From: Cavia porcellus
Lineage: Eukaryota > Chordata > Mammalia > Rodentia > Caviidae
Direction: 5' to 3'
DNA: 64,000 bases
Assembly: GCF_034190915.1 (NCBI RefSeq)
Contig: NW_026947509.1
Coordinates: 32,186,767-32,250,766 of the forward strand
Shown here: piece by piece, positions 52,771 to 63,918 of the stretch
Layout: every line of letters begins with the position of its first letter
Position numbering within the stretch: the first letter of the stretch is position 1
Notes under the pieces: model-generated
Seen by the model: only the letters and a program-made list of their open reading frames with translations
Told to the model about the DNA's origin: nothing
The model's database searches: none
Made by a program: the position numbers and the translations under genes

Positions 52771-53318
52771 ACCTAGTGCCCTGGGAGAGGGAGGGATGGG
52801 AGATGGGACAATACCATCTGGGGGAAACGGGAGCAGAAAAGAAGCACAGAACTCAATCTTAGGTGCGAAGTGTTTAGAAAATAGAGGTTCCACCTATCTG
52901 AATATCCACAAGGGTGTAAAAGGAGTCAATTTAGAGACACAGAGAGGAAACCCTGGAAGACCCCAGACAGCAGCACTCCAAGGCAGAGGCAATGGTCTGG
53001 AGAGACCCCTAGGTTCCTGCAGTCATCTTGGAGGCTGAGCGGCATGGACACCTGACCTGATGATGAGTGAGGCACCCAAAAATGCACTCCATGCTTATGG
53101 GGGGGGGGTTGGGAGGGGACCCCAGTCAACCATTGGGCCTGTCTGAGCCCCAGCTGGGGCCGGTGTGTCAGCAGCAAAAGGCTTTGTAAACTGGCTTGTC
53201 TGTCTTTGCACATATTTACATGACTGATTTTTTTCCCTATAGGTTTAAATAGTTACAAAGGATGACCACTGGCATTTTAAAAAATAGAAATCCCATTGCT
53301 TTAAATTACCCAGTAGAA
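52771..53318. other. single-copy intergenic DNA
   Basis: No gene or repeat recognised. A G9 run lies at 53,100-53,108. Confidence 0.45.
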
Positions 53319-53430
53319 GCTGGGTGTGGTGGCACATGCCTGTAATCCCAGCACTTGAGAGGCTGTGAGCTCAAGGCCAGCCTGAACTGCACAGTGAGAC
53401 CCTGTCTCAAAAACACAGAAAGAAAGAAAG
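53319..53430 (+). mobile_element. B1 SINE
   Basis: GCTGGGTGTGGTGGCACATG to GAGACCCTGTCTCAAAAAC. The middle (GGCAGGAGGATC and the first duplicated block) is deleted. The tail is (AAAG)n. Confidence 0.88.
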
Positions 53431-53503
53431 GAACAGAGACACCAGGGAGGGAGATACGGTGCCCCACCTCCTCCTCTAACTGGCTCCTCCCTCCTTATGT
53501 CAC

Positions 53504-53504
<1 letters not shown>
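53431..53504 (+). repeat. 74-bp duplicate of the LTR segment at 51,706
   Basis: GAACAGAGACACCAGG through GCTCCTCCCTCCTTATGTCACA. It differs from 51,706-51,779 at about five positions and lies inside a GAAA repeat, with AAAGAAAG on both sides. Confidence 0.9.
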
Positions 53505-53574
<70 letters not shown>

Positions 53575-53625
53575 AAGAAAGAAAGAAAGAAAAAGAAAAA
53601 AGAAAAGAGAGAAAGAGATAGTAAG
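53505..53625. repeat. (GAAA)n and (GA)n purine microsatellite
   Basis: GAAA units, then about 19 GA units, then GAAA and AAAAG units. All purine on this strand. Confidence 0.97.
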
Positions 53626-54377
53626 AACGAACACAATAGACACTGGATATTCTAGTGATCTACTAAACACTCATTTATTAAAGCAAAACCTCTCCCAACG
53701 AGCTCTTCCATAGCAGCTGAAATCTCTCCTCTTTCCGTTCTTCTTTGGGCTCATGTCTCTGTTCCCACAGAATCTCGCCTAACGTGTAGCATTTTATGTT
53801 GAAAGTGTTTCATTGATTTTGATGTCTCTGGATTAGAAACAAACGTGTACACGAGCAGGAACAGAAGGAAGCTTTTCATTTCCTGCCACCACAGGATCTG
53901 GATGCTAGAGATTCCCTCCTGGTCACGTGATCAGTGCAGTTATTAGCAGCACACAAGAAATCCAAATGCAGACATCCCACATCTTGGCAGACAAATGTTA
54001 AACAGAAAGAGGAAATATTATTAGCATCTCAACTCTTAATGAAATCTAAGTACTGCTTTATTTTTCAATTACTTTATTGGTCTGAGCATAAATATTCTAC
54101 TGCTGGGAAGGACTGGGATTCAGTCTAAATTTATTTCTTCTTTTCATTTTTATATCTATCAGCACTGAGAATTTTGCCTCTGCACACGTAAATCAACATA
54201 GTTGGGGCTGTAGACGTTTTCTGGCTATCATTTCAATCATTTAGTATCACACGATTATTTGAAATCCTTTTGAGTTTGGGTCAAAAACATACAGTACTCT
54301 ATAAATTTTAAGAAGTTTTTTCTTGAAGTTCCTACTTGAGATTATTTCCTTTTCAAAAATTTTATCTTTTTCTTTTT
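53626..54377. other. single-copy intergenic DNA
   Basis: AT-rich from 53,980. No gene or repeat recognised. Confidence 0.45.
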
Positions 54378-54424
54378 TAGTACTGGGAATTGAATTCAGG
54401 ACTTTGCACTTGCAAGGCAGGCCC
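54378..54424 (-). mobile_element. ID-like SINE fragment
   Basis: Complement TACTGGGAATTGAATTCAGG and CACTTGCAAGGCAGGC. Only the B-box half remains. Confidence 0.65.
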
Positions 54425-57123
54425 CTGTGGGAGCTGTGGGATCCGGGAAGACCTGCGTACCCCAGTGGAGATCCGATGGGTGCCTGCCACTCCTGCATAG
54501 ACCTGTGTCTGTTCCAACCCTGGGTCAGGGTCGGGGCTTGGCCCAAACCGGCTCAGTCCTGCTCAGTCCTGCTCACCTCGCCCCCACACTGCTGAGAGTC
54601 CTGCTCTCCTGGTCCCCTTGAGAACTCCGGCATCATCCGGCAAAAGTGTTCAAACCTAAGTGCTTTCTCTCAGCCAGAGTGAACCTCTAAATACTCAGCA
54701 GCTCAGGCCTTTGGAGGACATCTCTGTGAGTCCATAATCCGGCCCCTCCAGGCCGCGCCTGCTGCACCAGCAGGGCTATCCCCAGGGCTCTGGAACTCAC
54801 CAGTGATCTTGTTTCTGTCTTCTCCAGAAAGGCCTTTACAAATCCTCCAGAAAACTGGATTCAGATACACTCTGCTTATGTCACTGGGGTCTTCACTTGC
54901 TAGCAGTGAGGTAGTCTTTTCTTTCTAAAACTTGGTTCGTGCTTGTTACTGATTTTTCCTAAACTCAGAAAGTGTCATCGAAAGAGTGTCTTCTGGAGAA
55001 GTCTGCTCGAGCTCCTCCCGCTCTGCCCCAGGCTCAGGCACCAGAAGCCTGGATTTGGGAAGCGGGGGTGTAGTGAAGGGTCCTGCAGAGGGAGATGGGC
55101 GTCAGAGCTGGGGCAGAGGCTGGTGATAAGGCTCAGGCAGGGATGTCATCCTTCCAATGTCTGTCTTGGCTGCCACTGACCACCAGCTGTCTAGGCTGGT
55201 GTCCTGTTGCTGTATCCTCTGGTCACCAAGCCATTGCTTTGTACTGCTGAGTGTCAGGGTAAGGGCTTGGTCCTGGGCCACCAGAGTGGCTCTGTGGGAG
55301 TCTCTCAAGTCACTGGGTTGCTTGAGGTGTGAGGCTTGAGGTTTGGCTTAAGGAAAGATGATGAGTCGCCTGCCCTTTCTGTGTCCAAATGCCAGCTGGT
55401 CAGCAGGCCGGCAGGTGGCTGTCAGGAGTCTAGCACATGACCACACAGATCAGGCTGCTGGGGCAGCCAGCCAGGACCTGAGATGCAGAGCTACCTGCAG
55501 GTCATTGGCCAGGTGATGTCAGGCAGTGGGGGCTGTGGGTAGAGAGGGCCATGTCAGGCCACCTCCACCTGTCAGCCTTGGCAGCTGAGAACTTGGGAGG
55601 GAGGACCCGAAATCCCATGTTTATATCCTGCTGTGGAAAATTCAGTCATCAGAAAAAAGGGCACTTCTATGCAAGTGGAATGTCTCGGTGCCATTGGGTA
55701 ATGGGTGACAAGAGATTTAACACCAACCATATGCTAGTGAGAAAGAAAACTGTAATACTGGAACAAAATTAGACAAGAATCCGCAGATGTTAAACATTTG
55801 TCTTTTCCTGAGTCTTAACAAGGGACGTAGCAATAGCTTCTCAAAAAGAAAGAGCCAGAGTCTGTCAAGGGACTCTCTCCATGGTCTCCCCCAGTGTCCT
55901 GTGCGTGGAGAACCAGGCCAGGCTCCCACACCTCAGGGCTGGAGAACTTTGTGCTTGCAGGGGAACTTGGATCTCCTGCGTGTGACCTAGAACACAACAT
56001 GTGACACTTCTCTTCCTTGGGAGTTTTATTCTGAAATTAGTGGGCATGTGTTTTTCTCCATTAATTTTCTCACTGGTTTATTCCCCAAATGGGAATAAAC
56101 CAACGGATCATGAATTGGTAGCTAAGTGTTGTAAGATTGATCGAAGCCTTGTGTTTCTTGGACCAGAGGCTACACCTGTGAGTATACCGGGCAGCAGTGG
56201 CCAGCTTGGACCCAGGACAACTCCTCTCTTTCTCCTGTCAGTTATGAGGGTCAAGGTGGGTCTTAGCTGCTGGGGTGGGAGTCCTGTTGGGAGGGTTAGA
56301 CACATAATTCACAGAGAAGCACTGTTTCTTTTTCCCAAGGATTGAACCCAGGGCCTCCTACCAGAGCAGGACTCACCAGAGCAGCTGATTCAGTAATTAG
56401 AGGGTTGGGAGTCACCTGTAACCCTAGTCAGAGCAACAATGACCTGGACTTCATTATAGTTTAACTGCTTTACTTGAAAATCTGTCCTTTATTGTAAAAC
56501 TAACTGTCCGGATATGTTGCTCAAATTTTTTGAGACTCATACAGAATAAAAAGAAGTAAAGTTAACCCTACAATTTCACTTTGCAGAGTTACCGTTGACA
56601 GTCAATCCATTTCCTTAGGAAAAAAAATCTGGAGGAGATGCCTGCACTGTCCAGCGGGCTGGGTTTGCTGGAAGCTCTTGTTTCCATGTTCTCTGTGGCC
56701 CTTTCTAACCCCACCGAAAATGAGACTCCTGATGGGGAGTTTTGTTTTGTTTTATTTTACTTATGTTTTAATTTCTCCTTGAGGGTAAAATTTGTGACAC
56801 AGCTCATATCATAGAGCTGTTTTTGAAATTTGATTCCCAGGCATTCTTTAATGGTCAGTTTTATAAGTATTTCACAGCTACTTAAAGAGAAGATACATTT
56901 TTATCCCGAGTGTCTACTTGCTCTCAGGTGGCTTTAAAAAGCTTGCTTTATTTTACTTATATGTGCCTAGTGTATCTTCATTTGCTTTTTCAAAAATGTA
57001 TTTTCTCCTTTTATTGTAGGTAAATCTTATTAATAACATAAATGTATTTTTTAAATTTAGTTTTTGTCATTTCTGACCCAGAGACTATTTTGTTTATTGT
57101 CTAGAAATTTTTTTCTCTTATGT

Positions 57124-57130
<7 letters not shown>
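54425..57130. other. single-copy intergenic DNA
   Basis: About 2.7 kb with almost no SINE. 56,338-56,366 may be an ID scrap (GATTGAACCCAGGGCC). 56,440-57,060 is AT-rich. No exon-like frame. Confidence 0.4.
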
Positions 57131-57180
<50 letters not shown>

Positions 57181-57194
57181 TTTTTTTTTTTTTT
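57131..57194. repeat. (CT)n followed by poly(T)
   Basis: About 20 CT units, then 23 T that form the tail of the adjacent minus-strand SINE. Confidence 0.96.
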
Positions 57195-57285
57195 GTGCGT
57201 GTGTATGTATGTGTGCTGGGAACCGAACTCACGACCTTGAGCTTGCCAGACAGGAGCTTTGCGACTGAGATACCTCCCCAGCCCC
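57195..57285 (-). mobile_element. ID-like SINE
   Basis: Complement GTGCTGGGAACCGAACTC, GAGCTTGCCAGACAGG, GAGATACCTCCCCAGCCCC, with a GTGTGTATGTATG interruption between body and tail. Confidence 0.88.
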
Positions 57286-57368
57286 AGTGTCTGCCGTCCT
57301 CCTTTTACACTCTGCCCATTTTTAATGCATGTTGACTTTTCCTCTTCATTTTCTGTCTTTTGTCTTAT

Positions 57369-57467
57369 GTGTGTAGTTCTTTTGTATTTTCTTTTGGTAC
57401 CAGATATAGAACTCATAACCTTGCACTTGCCAAGCAGGCGCTTACCCTGAGCTAAATCCCTGGCCAC
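57369..57467 (-). mobile_element. ID-like SINE with target-site duplication
   Basis: Complement GGTACCAGATATAGAACTC to GAGCTAAATCCCTGGCC. GTCTTTTGTCTTAT occurs at 57,355-57,368 and 57,468-57,481, a perfect 14-bp duplication. Confidence 0.92.
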
Positions 57468-57481
57468 GTCTTTTGTCTTAT

Positions 57482-59319
57482 AGAGCATATAATTTTCATT
57501 GATGCCTACAATTTGGGAGCTGCAGATACTATTTTGAATTGTTTTAACTTGTTCTTGAGGTGCTAAGATCTCCACGTGTCCGTAACATGACATAGCTGAG
57601 CTGGCTTCCACCTACTGAACTGCCACCCCTCCTCTGCATTTAGGAGGACACTGTGGCGCCATCAGAGTGGGCCTGTGGAACTCTGGCAGAAGTCCCAGGA
57701 CTCACCGCCAACAGGACTCTCTTCTCAAGCTCAAGCAGGAGGGAAGATCACGGCCCCATCTCTCATTTCCTGTGTTAGCAGGACTCACTAGCGTGCAGAT
57801 TCTTCTTGCCCCTGCTCCCTGAAAGAGGAGGTAAGTGGGTCCATGCAAGCAGGTATGTTCTGCGCCTCTACGGGTGGCAGTCAAAGAAATACAGATTAGC
57901 AGGACTGGGAGTAACTGGGGCCAGGGCAGAAGTGGCCCTCTCCACTTTAAGATGCACGTCTTCCCTTGTCTGAAGCCCACAGCTCAGCCTCTCTGTGGCA
58001 CTGGCTGGGCACCTCTGGAAGACTCTGCCTCTCCCCGGTACTGATCGGAAACCACGCTGAGCATCAGCTAATGAATTCCTCAGTCCGGCCGCATCTGCAC
58101 TGCTATTGGCAGAAGCTCTGCCTGGACTGCGGCCAAGCATTAATTGACAGCCCCAGCCTCTGGTGCACCTGCAATTGTGCAATTGTGCACGTGCCTCTGT
58201 GGGTGTTTTGCTGGAAGTGTGGGAGAGGGTGGAGGAGTTGCAATCAGACACCTGCTGGGAGCCGCCATATGCATGCAGGGGTTTTCAGATTTGGCTCTGA
58301 GTGACAGAATAAGAATCACGAGGTTTTTGATGTCGTATAAAGCTGATGGCTCTCATTTCAGTGGATCTCACAGTGCTGATTTCCCAGTATGCTGCGTGGA
58401 AAGGCGTGATAATGCACACCCCGTTTAAAACAGTAAAATAGCAGACTAGAAAGAGGGATTCCATAGTTGACCACAATGGGAAATGGTACACTTCATGTTT
58501 CTTGGACCTTTAAAACACTCTCTCATGTGTCAAAACTAGGAATACCCAGAAAAACTACCTTAACTTGGTTTGGACCAGAATTTCTCAGTACTGGACTTTG
58601 AGACTTTTGTGACCGGGAACCCGGGAATGCCTCGTGGTGCTGGTCTCCTTCCAGTACGGCACAGGGACAGGAGGCCGGGGTGGGCATGAGCCAGTCTGGG
58701 CTCTCCGGCTCTCCTGTGTTCTCCAGTCCCCAGAGCAGGTGTGATAGGCTTGCTTTCCAGGGACAGTCTGCTGATTCTTTGATATTATTCGTAATAATGA
58801 GATCTTTAGAAAACAAAATGCCTGGAGCATATTTTCTTAACCTTCCCTAAAAGCAGTCTCACTGACTTATAATTAGCAGCACATTTTTAAGCTTTGTAGG
58901 AAATTAATTCAGAAAACTTTCATTTGGATTTCATGTGCCTCGTCTATGACAGCCACAGAAGATTCTGTCAGTGTCACTTAATATTCAAGAAAATTCTTCG
59001 ACATATTTCATCATAAGAGTACTCACTGAAAACACAGATGAATGTTCCTGATTTCACTTTCCAGGTATGGAGAATAATTCATATTTTGCCCTTGACCTTG
59101 GCACCAGGGAACTCAGAAACAACTAGTGCCCTGTCTCCAAGTGACTTACCAAATTTATTTGGGAACAGGACCCTTTCTGTTCACTTTATTTAATCTCTGA
59201 TTTTTTATATCCTTTATTCTCCTATTTTTTGTTTGTTTGTTTCTCATATTATTGAAAATGCTTTTGAAATTAAGTTAGATTTAGTGTTTCTATTTTAAAC
59301 GTATTGGTCAGGCAGCTTA
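57482..59319. other. single-copy intergenic DNA, possible conserved elements
   Basis: 58,040-58,200 (ATTAATTGACAG, tandem GCAATTGT, CACGTG) and 58,860-59,100 (CTTATAATTAGCAG and others) have the look of conserved non-coding DNA. No coding frame is convincing. Confidence 0.4.
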
Positions 59320-59383
59320 TTGGTCTGTTTAATGTTACTATGGCAAAATACCCAAGGCAGAAAAGAAAAGAGATTTATTTAGT

Positions 59384-59932
59384 GTGTTAGTCAGGCATCT
59401 GCCACTGTCACAAATTACTTGATGTGATCATGGTAGGAAGGGAAAAGGTTTCTTTTGGTTCATTGTTTTGCAGGTTCCAGTCCATGGCTGGGCTGACCCT
59501 GTTGTTTTGGGCCCACACATCATGATAAGCATGGGTAGCAGAGCCCTGTGGCTCAGCTCATGACCAGGAAACGTGAGAAGGAGAGAAAGTGGGACAATTG
59601 GGGTAGTGTGGGTCCCTTGGGGATTTTGCCCTGGTGAACTAGGAACCTCCTCCCAGGTCTCACCTCCCATCTCCCAATAGGCTTGGTGATCCTGGACATC
59701 AAGTCTTTGGTTTTGTTTTGGTTTTTGTTTGTCTTTTTGAGACAGGGTCTCACTATGCAGTTCAGGTTGGCCTTGAACTCACTCTGTAGCCCAGGCTGGA
59801 CTCAAACTCACAACAATCCTCCTGCCTCAGTCTCCTGAGTGCTGGGATTACAGGCGTGTCCACCACACCTGGCTGGACACCAAGGATTTACTACATGGAC
59901 CTCTGGGGACATCTGAGATCCAAACTGCAGCC
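59384..59932 (-). mobile_element. inner MaLR-like LTR
   Basis: Starts TGTTAGTCAGGCATCTGCC, has AAAGGTTTCTTTTGGTTCATTG, GGTTCCAGTCCATGGCTGG, ACACATCATGATAAGC and CTCCCATCTCCCAATAGG, and ends TACATGGACCTCTGGGGACA..GATCCAAACTGCA. It is split by a B1 at 59,704. Confidence 0.65.
59704..59872 (-). mobile_element. B1 SINE inside the inner LTR, with target-site duplication
   Basis: Full-length B1 complement GTCTTTTTGAGACAGGG to CCACCACACCTGG with a GTTTTGTTTTGG tail. CTGGACATCAAG (59,692-59,703) and CTGGACACCAAG (59,873-59,884) flank it. Confidence 0.92.
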
Positions 59933-60483
59933 CTGAGCTCAGAGCTTCGGAGCTCCAGGAAACAAGGGGTGCTGGTGTTGGCTCAGCTGTGGTGAGGACA
60001 CTCGTGCTCCACAGTGTCATGAGGTGAGCACGTGTGAGAGGAGATCATGCCTCAAAACAGGCAGCTGGACAGATGGGGGACCCCCAAGGCTCCACCTCCC
60101 ACCAGACCAGGCACTGAGAGGGACAGAGTACCCCGAACGATAAGCAGCACAAAGGAGCAACTGGTGAGAAACAGCTTAACCGTAAGAGGGGAGAGATAAA
60201 CTCACGAACACACACAGACCTCCCTCCCAGGGACACAGTCAACGGAACCAGTGGCCAAGGGAGCAGGAACTAGGATCCGGTGCCAGCTGAACAAGCCCCA
60301 ACATTAACAGTGTTGATTCACTTTCATTACTGTGATTGTAGCCAGCTCGAGGTGAGACTTTTCTTTTTGGGACAGTGTGAAAAAGATTCAGTTAAAACAA
60401 TAATAAATATCCACTCTCTCATTACTCAGCTTCAGCTCAACCAATGGTCATTTTCCATGTCCTTAAAAATGTTTAAAGCACAT

Positions 60484-60574
60484 TTTTTTTTTTTTTTTTT
60501 TTGGTACCAGGAATAGAATTCATGACCTTGAGCTTGCCAGGTAAGTGCTGTGACACTGAGCTAAATCCACAGGT
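60484..60574 (-). mobile_element. ID-like SINE
   Basis: 19-T tail complement, GGTACCAGGAATAGAATTC, GAGCTTGCCAGGTAAG, CTGAGCTAAATCCACAGG. Confidence 0.88.
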
Positions 60575-60603
60575 CCTATAAATTTATTTCCATCATAGGA
60601 GAA

Positions 60604-60691
60604 ATTTTTTTTTATCAGTACCAGGGATCGAACTCACGACTGCCTGCTTGCAAGGCAGGTGTTTATGTCACTGAGCTAAATCTCCAGCCCC
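60604..60691 (-). mobile_element. ID-like SINE
   Basis: Complement ATCAGTACCAGGGATCG, CTGCCTGCTTGCAAGGCAGG (TGC-type loop), CTGAGCTAAATCTCCAGCC. GAAATTTTTTTT occurs on both sides (60,601 and 60,693). It sits 30 bp from another copy in the same orientation. Confidence 0.92.
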
Positions 60692-60842
60692 TGAAATTTT
60701 TTTTCTTTATAAAAATCTAATTGTCATGTCACTATCCATCATGCCTTTCAAAGATCAACAATACTTATAAAAGTCTTGCACCTATGCTATTATCAAATGT
60801 CCTTAGTTTTCCCAGAAATCTTTTTTAATTTTTATTTTAAAG

Positions 60843-61215
60843 AGCATAAAACCAAGCAAAATAAAACAGAATAAAGTCAATTAAAACAAACCAGTGTAAA
60901 GTGATACAGGTCCTCAAAACAATAGGAAATCAACAGTGGTTACCATAATGCCTCTAGTTGTCTTCAAAACTTGAGACATAGTAAAAATCAAGCAAAACAG
61001 AACAGAATAGAAACAATGAAAACAAAACAGTGAATGCAATAAAGGCCTTCAAAACAAGATAATAGTAAATCCAGAATGGCTACCATAATGTAGCTTGTTA
61101 CTTTTGAAATAGTTGCCCATGCCATTGGATATAATAAAGGCAAACAAAACAAAAGAGAATAAAACCCAACCCAACAAAACCAGATAATAGGGCATCAACA
61201 ATGGCCACCACCCTC
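60843..61215. repeat. three-copy tandem repeat, period about 140 bp
   Basis: Landmarks recur: CAAGCAAAA(T)..ACAGAATA at 60,853 and 60,989; AAAACAAACCAGTG / AAAACAAAACAGTG; TCAAAACAA..AGGAAATCAACAGTGG / TAGTAAATCCAGAATGG; TACCATAATG at 60,941 and 61,081. A more diverged third unit, AAACAAAAGAGAATAAAAC, starts at about 61,145. The class is unknown to me. The segment is A-rich on this strand and its complement resembles 25,140-25,440. Confidence 0.6.
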
Positions 61216-62364
61216 AGAAGGGGATTCCCCCTGGATGCCATACTGCATACTGCTATCCTCTGAACAGATGCTCAGACCACAGGCACTAGACCTGCAAGGT
61301 CAGTGAGACACCAAATTCCACAGGCATCCACATGCATTTCACCTCCATAGCTATCAAGGCAGCCTGAGTTTCTCCAGATCAGCCGGTCGTTTAAGGGAGC
61401 AGGGGTTGGTTCTTCCTGTTTTCCACCCTGTGCACTGGAAGGCACCTGGCTATCCCCCGAGCAGCCTCGCTACTTCACAGGAGGATTTGCTTCTTGCTAA
61501 CTTCTCGTTCTCTTCCCCTGCCGAAATCTCTTTTATGTGGTCTGTTCCAATCAGGTTCCTGTACCCTGTGTGCAAGTTGAGTTCAGATAGGCTGTGATGG
61601 CCTGACTTCCTTCCGGCTGCAGTGAGTGTGTGAGGATGAAAAAATATTTCCTTCAATCACAAAACTTGATAATAATTATGAATACACCATAAAATAGTTT
61701 TTCCTTTTAGCCCAAAGATTGACATTAAATAAAAACTTTAATACTACCCCTTCAGGTACTAGTTTAATTTTTGTAGTAGTGAACCATGCACACTGAATCT
61801 CGCTTTCTGCTTGGATTGCTCCAGGCCATATCAAAACCCTTGCATGTTGCTAGGCTCTCACTTGATGGTTTTTAGCCAGCGTGTGCTATTTCGCTGTTAT
61901 GACTGTTACCCCGTTGCTTCATTCGTTCTGTAGCATTTGCTCAGTAACTCCGATGTGTCAAAAGGAGAGCATTGTCTACAGCAGAAATCTCTGACCTTCT
62001 CTTCTGTAGTCTTGTATCTGACCTGGCTCAGGGGTGTGTGGGGAGAGGGAGACAGCACCGGGAAGGGATGGGGAAAGGGGGTGACTGGCTGGGAAAGTCT
62101 GAAAGGATTCTTTTTCTTCCTCTTCTTGGATGCTGTGCCTGTCTGTACAGAGCCAGCCCGGGAGCACGCTCATCCTCCCCGGAGACCAGCTGTACTTACA
62201 CAAGTGTCAAAGACTTCATTGATAGTATACCTGGAGCATCAGTCTTCAATCACCAAGTTACCGATGGGGACCATGGCTCCCGTTTCACCCCAGTAGGGAT
62301 GCACAAGTGGTGGTGTGATGTTGGGGCCTGCAGAGTCAAACTTGTGACGTTAAACATTGTCACA
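61216..62364. other. single-copy intergenic DNA
   Basis: AT-rich with no repeat recognised. The 161-codon frame at 61,972-62,457 runs into a B1 and is not gene-like. Confidence 0.45.
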
Positions 62365-62478
62365 GCCAGGCCTGGTGGTGTGTGCACTGCGACTTCAGGA
62401 CTTGGGAGGCTGAGGCAGAGGATTGCCCTGACTTTGAGGCCAGTCCAGACTACATAGTAAGGCTCTGTTTCAATATCT
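62365..62478 (+). mobile_element. B1 SINE
   Basis: GCCAGGCCTGGTGGTGTGTG to GTAAGGCTCTGTTTCAATATC with a single duplicated block and no clear A-tail. Confidence 0.85.
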
Positions 62479-62746
62479 TACTTGCCAACTAAACATCTGA
62501 GAATAACCTTTTCCTCTGAGGCTGGGTTTGTCAGGCTATGGTATACAAGGGGAAACATGACATACAACTCATGTACATAAAGCAGAAAGGAATAGTGATG
62601 AGGGTCCTAACCTGGGTGCCCCTTGGGTTGGCAATTATGAACAATAATTATTACCTTTATTGTTAAATATTATTACCTTTATTGTTACTTAATGAGAATT
62701 TTCAGGAAGCATTGTTTAGCATGTATATTTTTGTTTTGGGGGAGAT

Positions 62747-62753
<7 letters not shown>

Positions 62754-62778
<25 letters not shown>

Positions 62779-62875
62779 TTTGTCTTTTTCTTTTTTTATC
62801 GGTACTGGGGATCGAACTCACGACTGCCTGCTTGCAAGGTAGGTGCTTATGCCGCTGAGCTAAATCCCCAGCCCC
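62754..62875 (-). mobile_element. ID-like SINE, tailed subfamily, with perfect target-site duplication
   Basis: Minus strand: GGGGCTGGGGATTTAGCTCA, CACCTACCTTGCAAGCAGG, GAGTTCGATCCCCAGTACC, GATAAAAAAAGAAAAAGACA, A/G-rich tail. GGGAGATTTTTCTT occurs at 62,740-62,753 and 62,876-62,889. Confidence 0.95.
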
Positions 62876-62925
62876 GGGAGATTTTTCTTAAGCATTTTTA
62901 GAAGGAGGATTATTGGATGAACAGA

Positions 62926-63096
62926 TCTTATTTATTTATTTATTTATTTATCTTGGTTTTTGAGACAGGGTCTCACTATGCAGTTCAGGCTGGCCTTGAG
63001 CTCACTTTGTAATTCAGGCTGGTTTTGAACTCATAACAATCCTCCTGCCTCAGCTTCCCAAATGCTTTGATTATAGGCGTGTGCCATCATGCCCAG
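62926..63096 (-). mobile_element. B1 SINE with (TTTA)n tail
   Basis: (TTTA)n at 62,926-62,950, then complement TTTTTGAGACAGGGTCTC to GCCATCATGCCCAG with both duplicated blocks. Confidence 0.92.
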
Positions 63097-63918
63097 TTTT
63101 TGAACAGATTTTAGAAAGAGAAAAAAGAGAATCATGTTGTTTTTGGGGGGAAAAAGAGATGCCAATCACCAAGACCACAGCCATCTCAGGATATCCTAAG
63201 CACAGAGCTCCTGGTGTAAATGCAGAGGTGTGGGCAGAGAGACACTCGGGCCAGGTGTGCCACACCGAGTGTGTGAAATGAATCCTCTCCGATGCACCTC
63301 TGTGCGTTATTCCAATAAGAAATCAGCACAGAATCAGTCAGGAACAGACCCAGCTGATCAGAACCGCGGCAATGGAAGACCCCCACTATGGTATAGATTA
63401 GGGGAGTCGTAGTGAACAAAGACACACACTTTATGCAAGAAGGGTGTTGCCCCCTCCATGCCAGGTGTGACCAGTATGTGACGCCAAGTGTGTTCAGAAG
63501 TGGCTCGGGATTTTTCTACCTTAGTATTTTGCATCTACAGAAGCTCACCCAGCAAAGAAAAGCCCGAGACACCAGCTGGCCATGAGGGCTTTGCTGCTAA
63601 GGTGACAATAAGCAACACCTCCTGCGGCACACAGGGCTGCATGGCGGGGACATGTGTCTGCAGGGGAGCTGGGCGTCATGCTTGCCTTCGTAGAAACGCA
63701 GCTCCAGCCGCAGCATGATTGATGTTTGTTGGGTGACACGGGGCTGTGTCACAGGATCTGTGAGACCATACTCTGCTGACAGCCACGGGAAGTGCGAAGT
63801 CAGGCACCAGGGAAACACGTTCCAGACAGCAGCAGATGTTCTCAGAGCACACGCTTCTAAGAGAAGGGGTGGTAAGGGAATCGACCTAGCAAACGTTTCA
63901 GCAGTCGAGGTTGTGGTG
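63097..63918. other. single-copy intergenic DNA
   Basis: No gene or repeat recognised. Confidence 0.45.

Larger units (their letters stand above)
59320..60180 (-). mobile_element. outer MaLR-like LTR, interrupted
   Basis: The left piece, 59,320-59,383, ends GAAAAGAGATTTATTTAG. The right piece from about 59,937 resumes CTCAGAGCTTCGGAGCTCC, GTGTTGGCTCAGCTGTGG, GTGTGAGAGGAGATCATG. Joined, these give the typical order of a MaLR LTR read backwards. The right limit is approximate. Confidence 0.5.

Noticed and set aside
57057..57611. 184-codon minus-strand frame
   Set aside because: Translation of the (CT)n/poly(T) tract and two ID-like SINEs.
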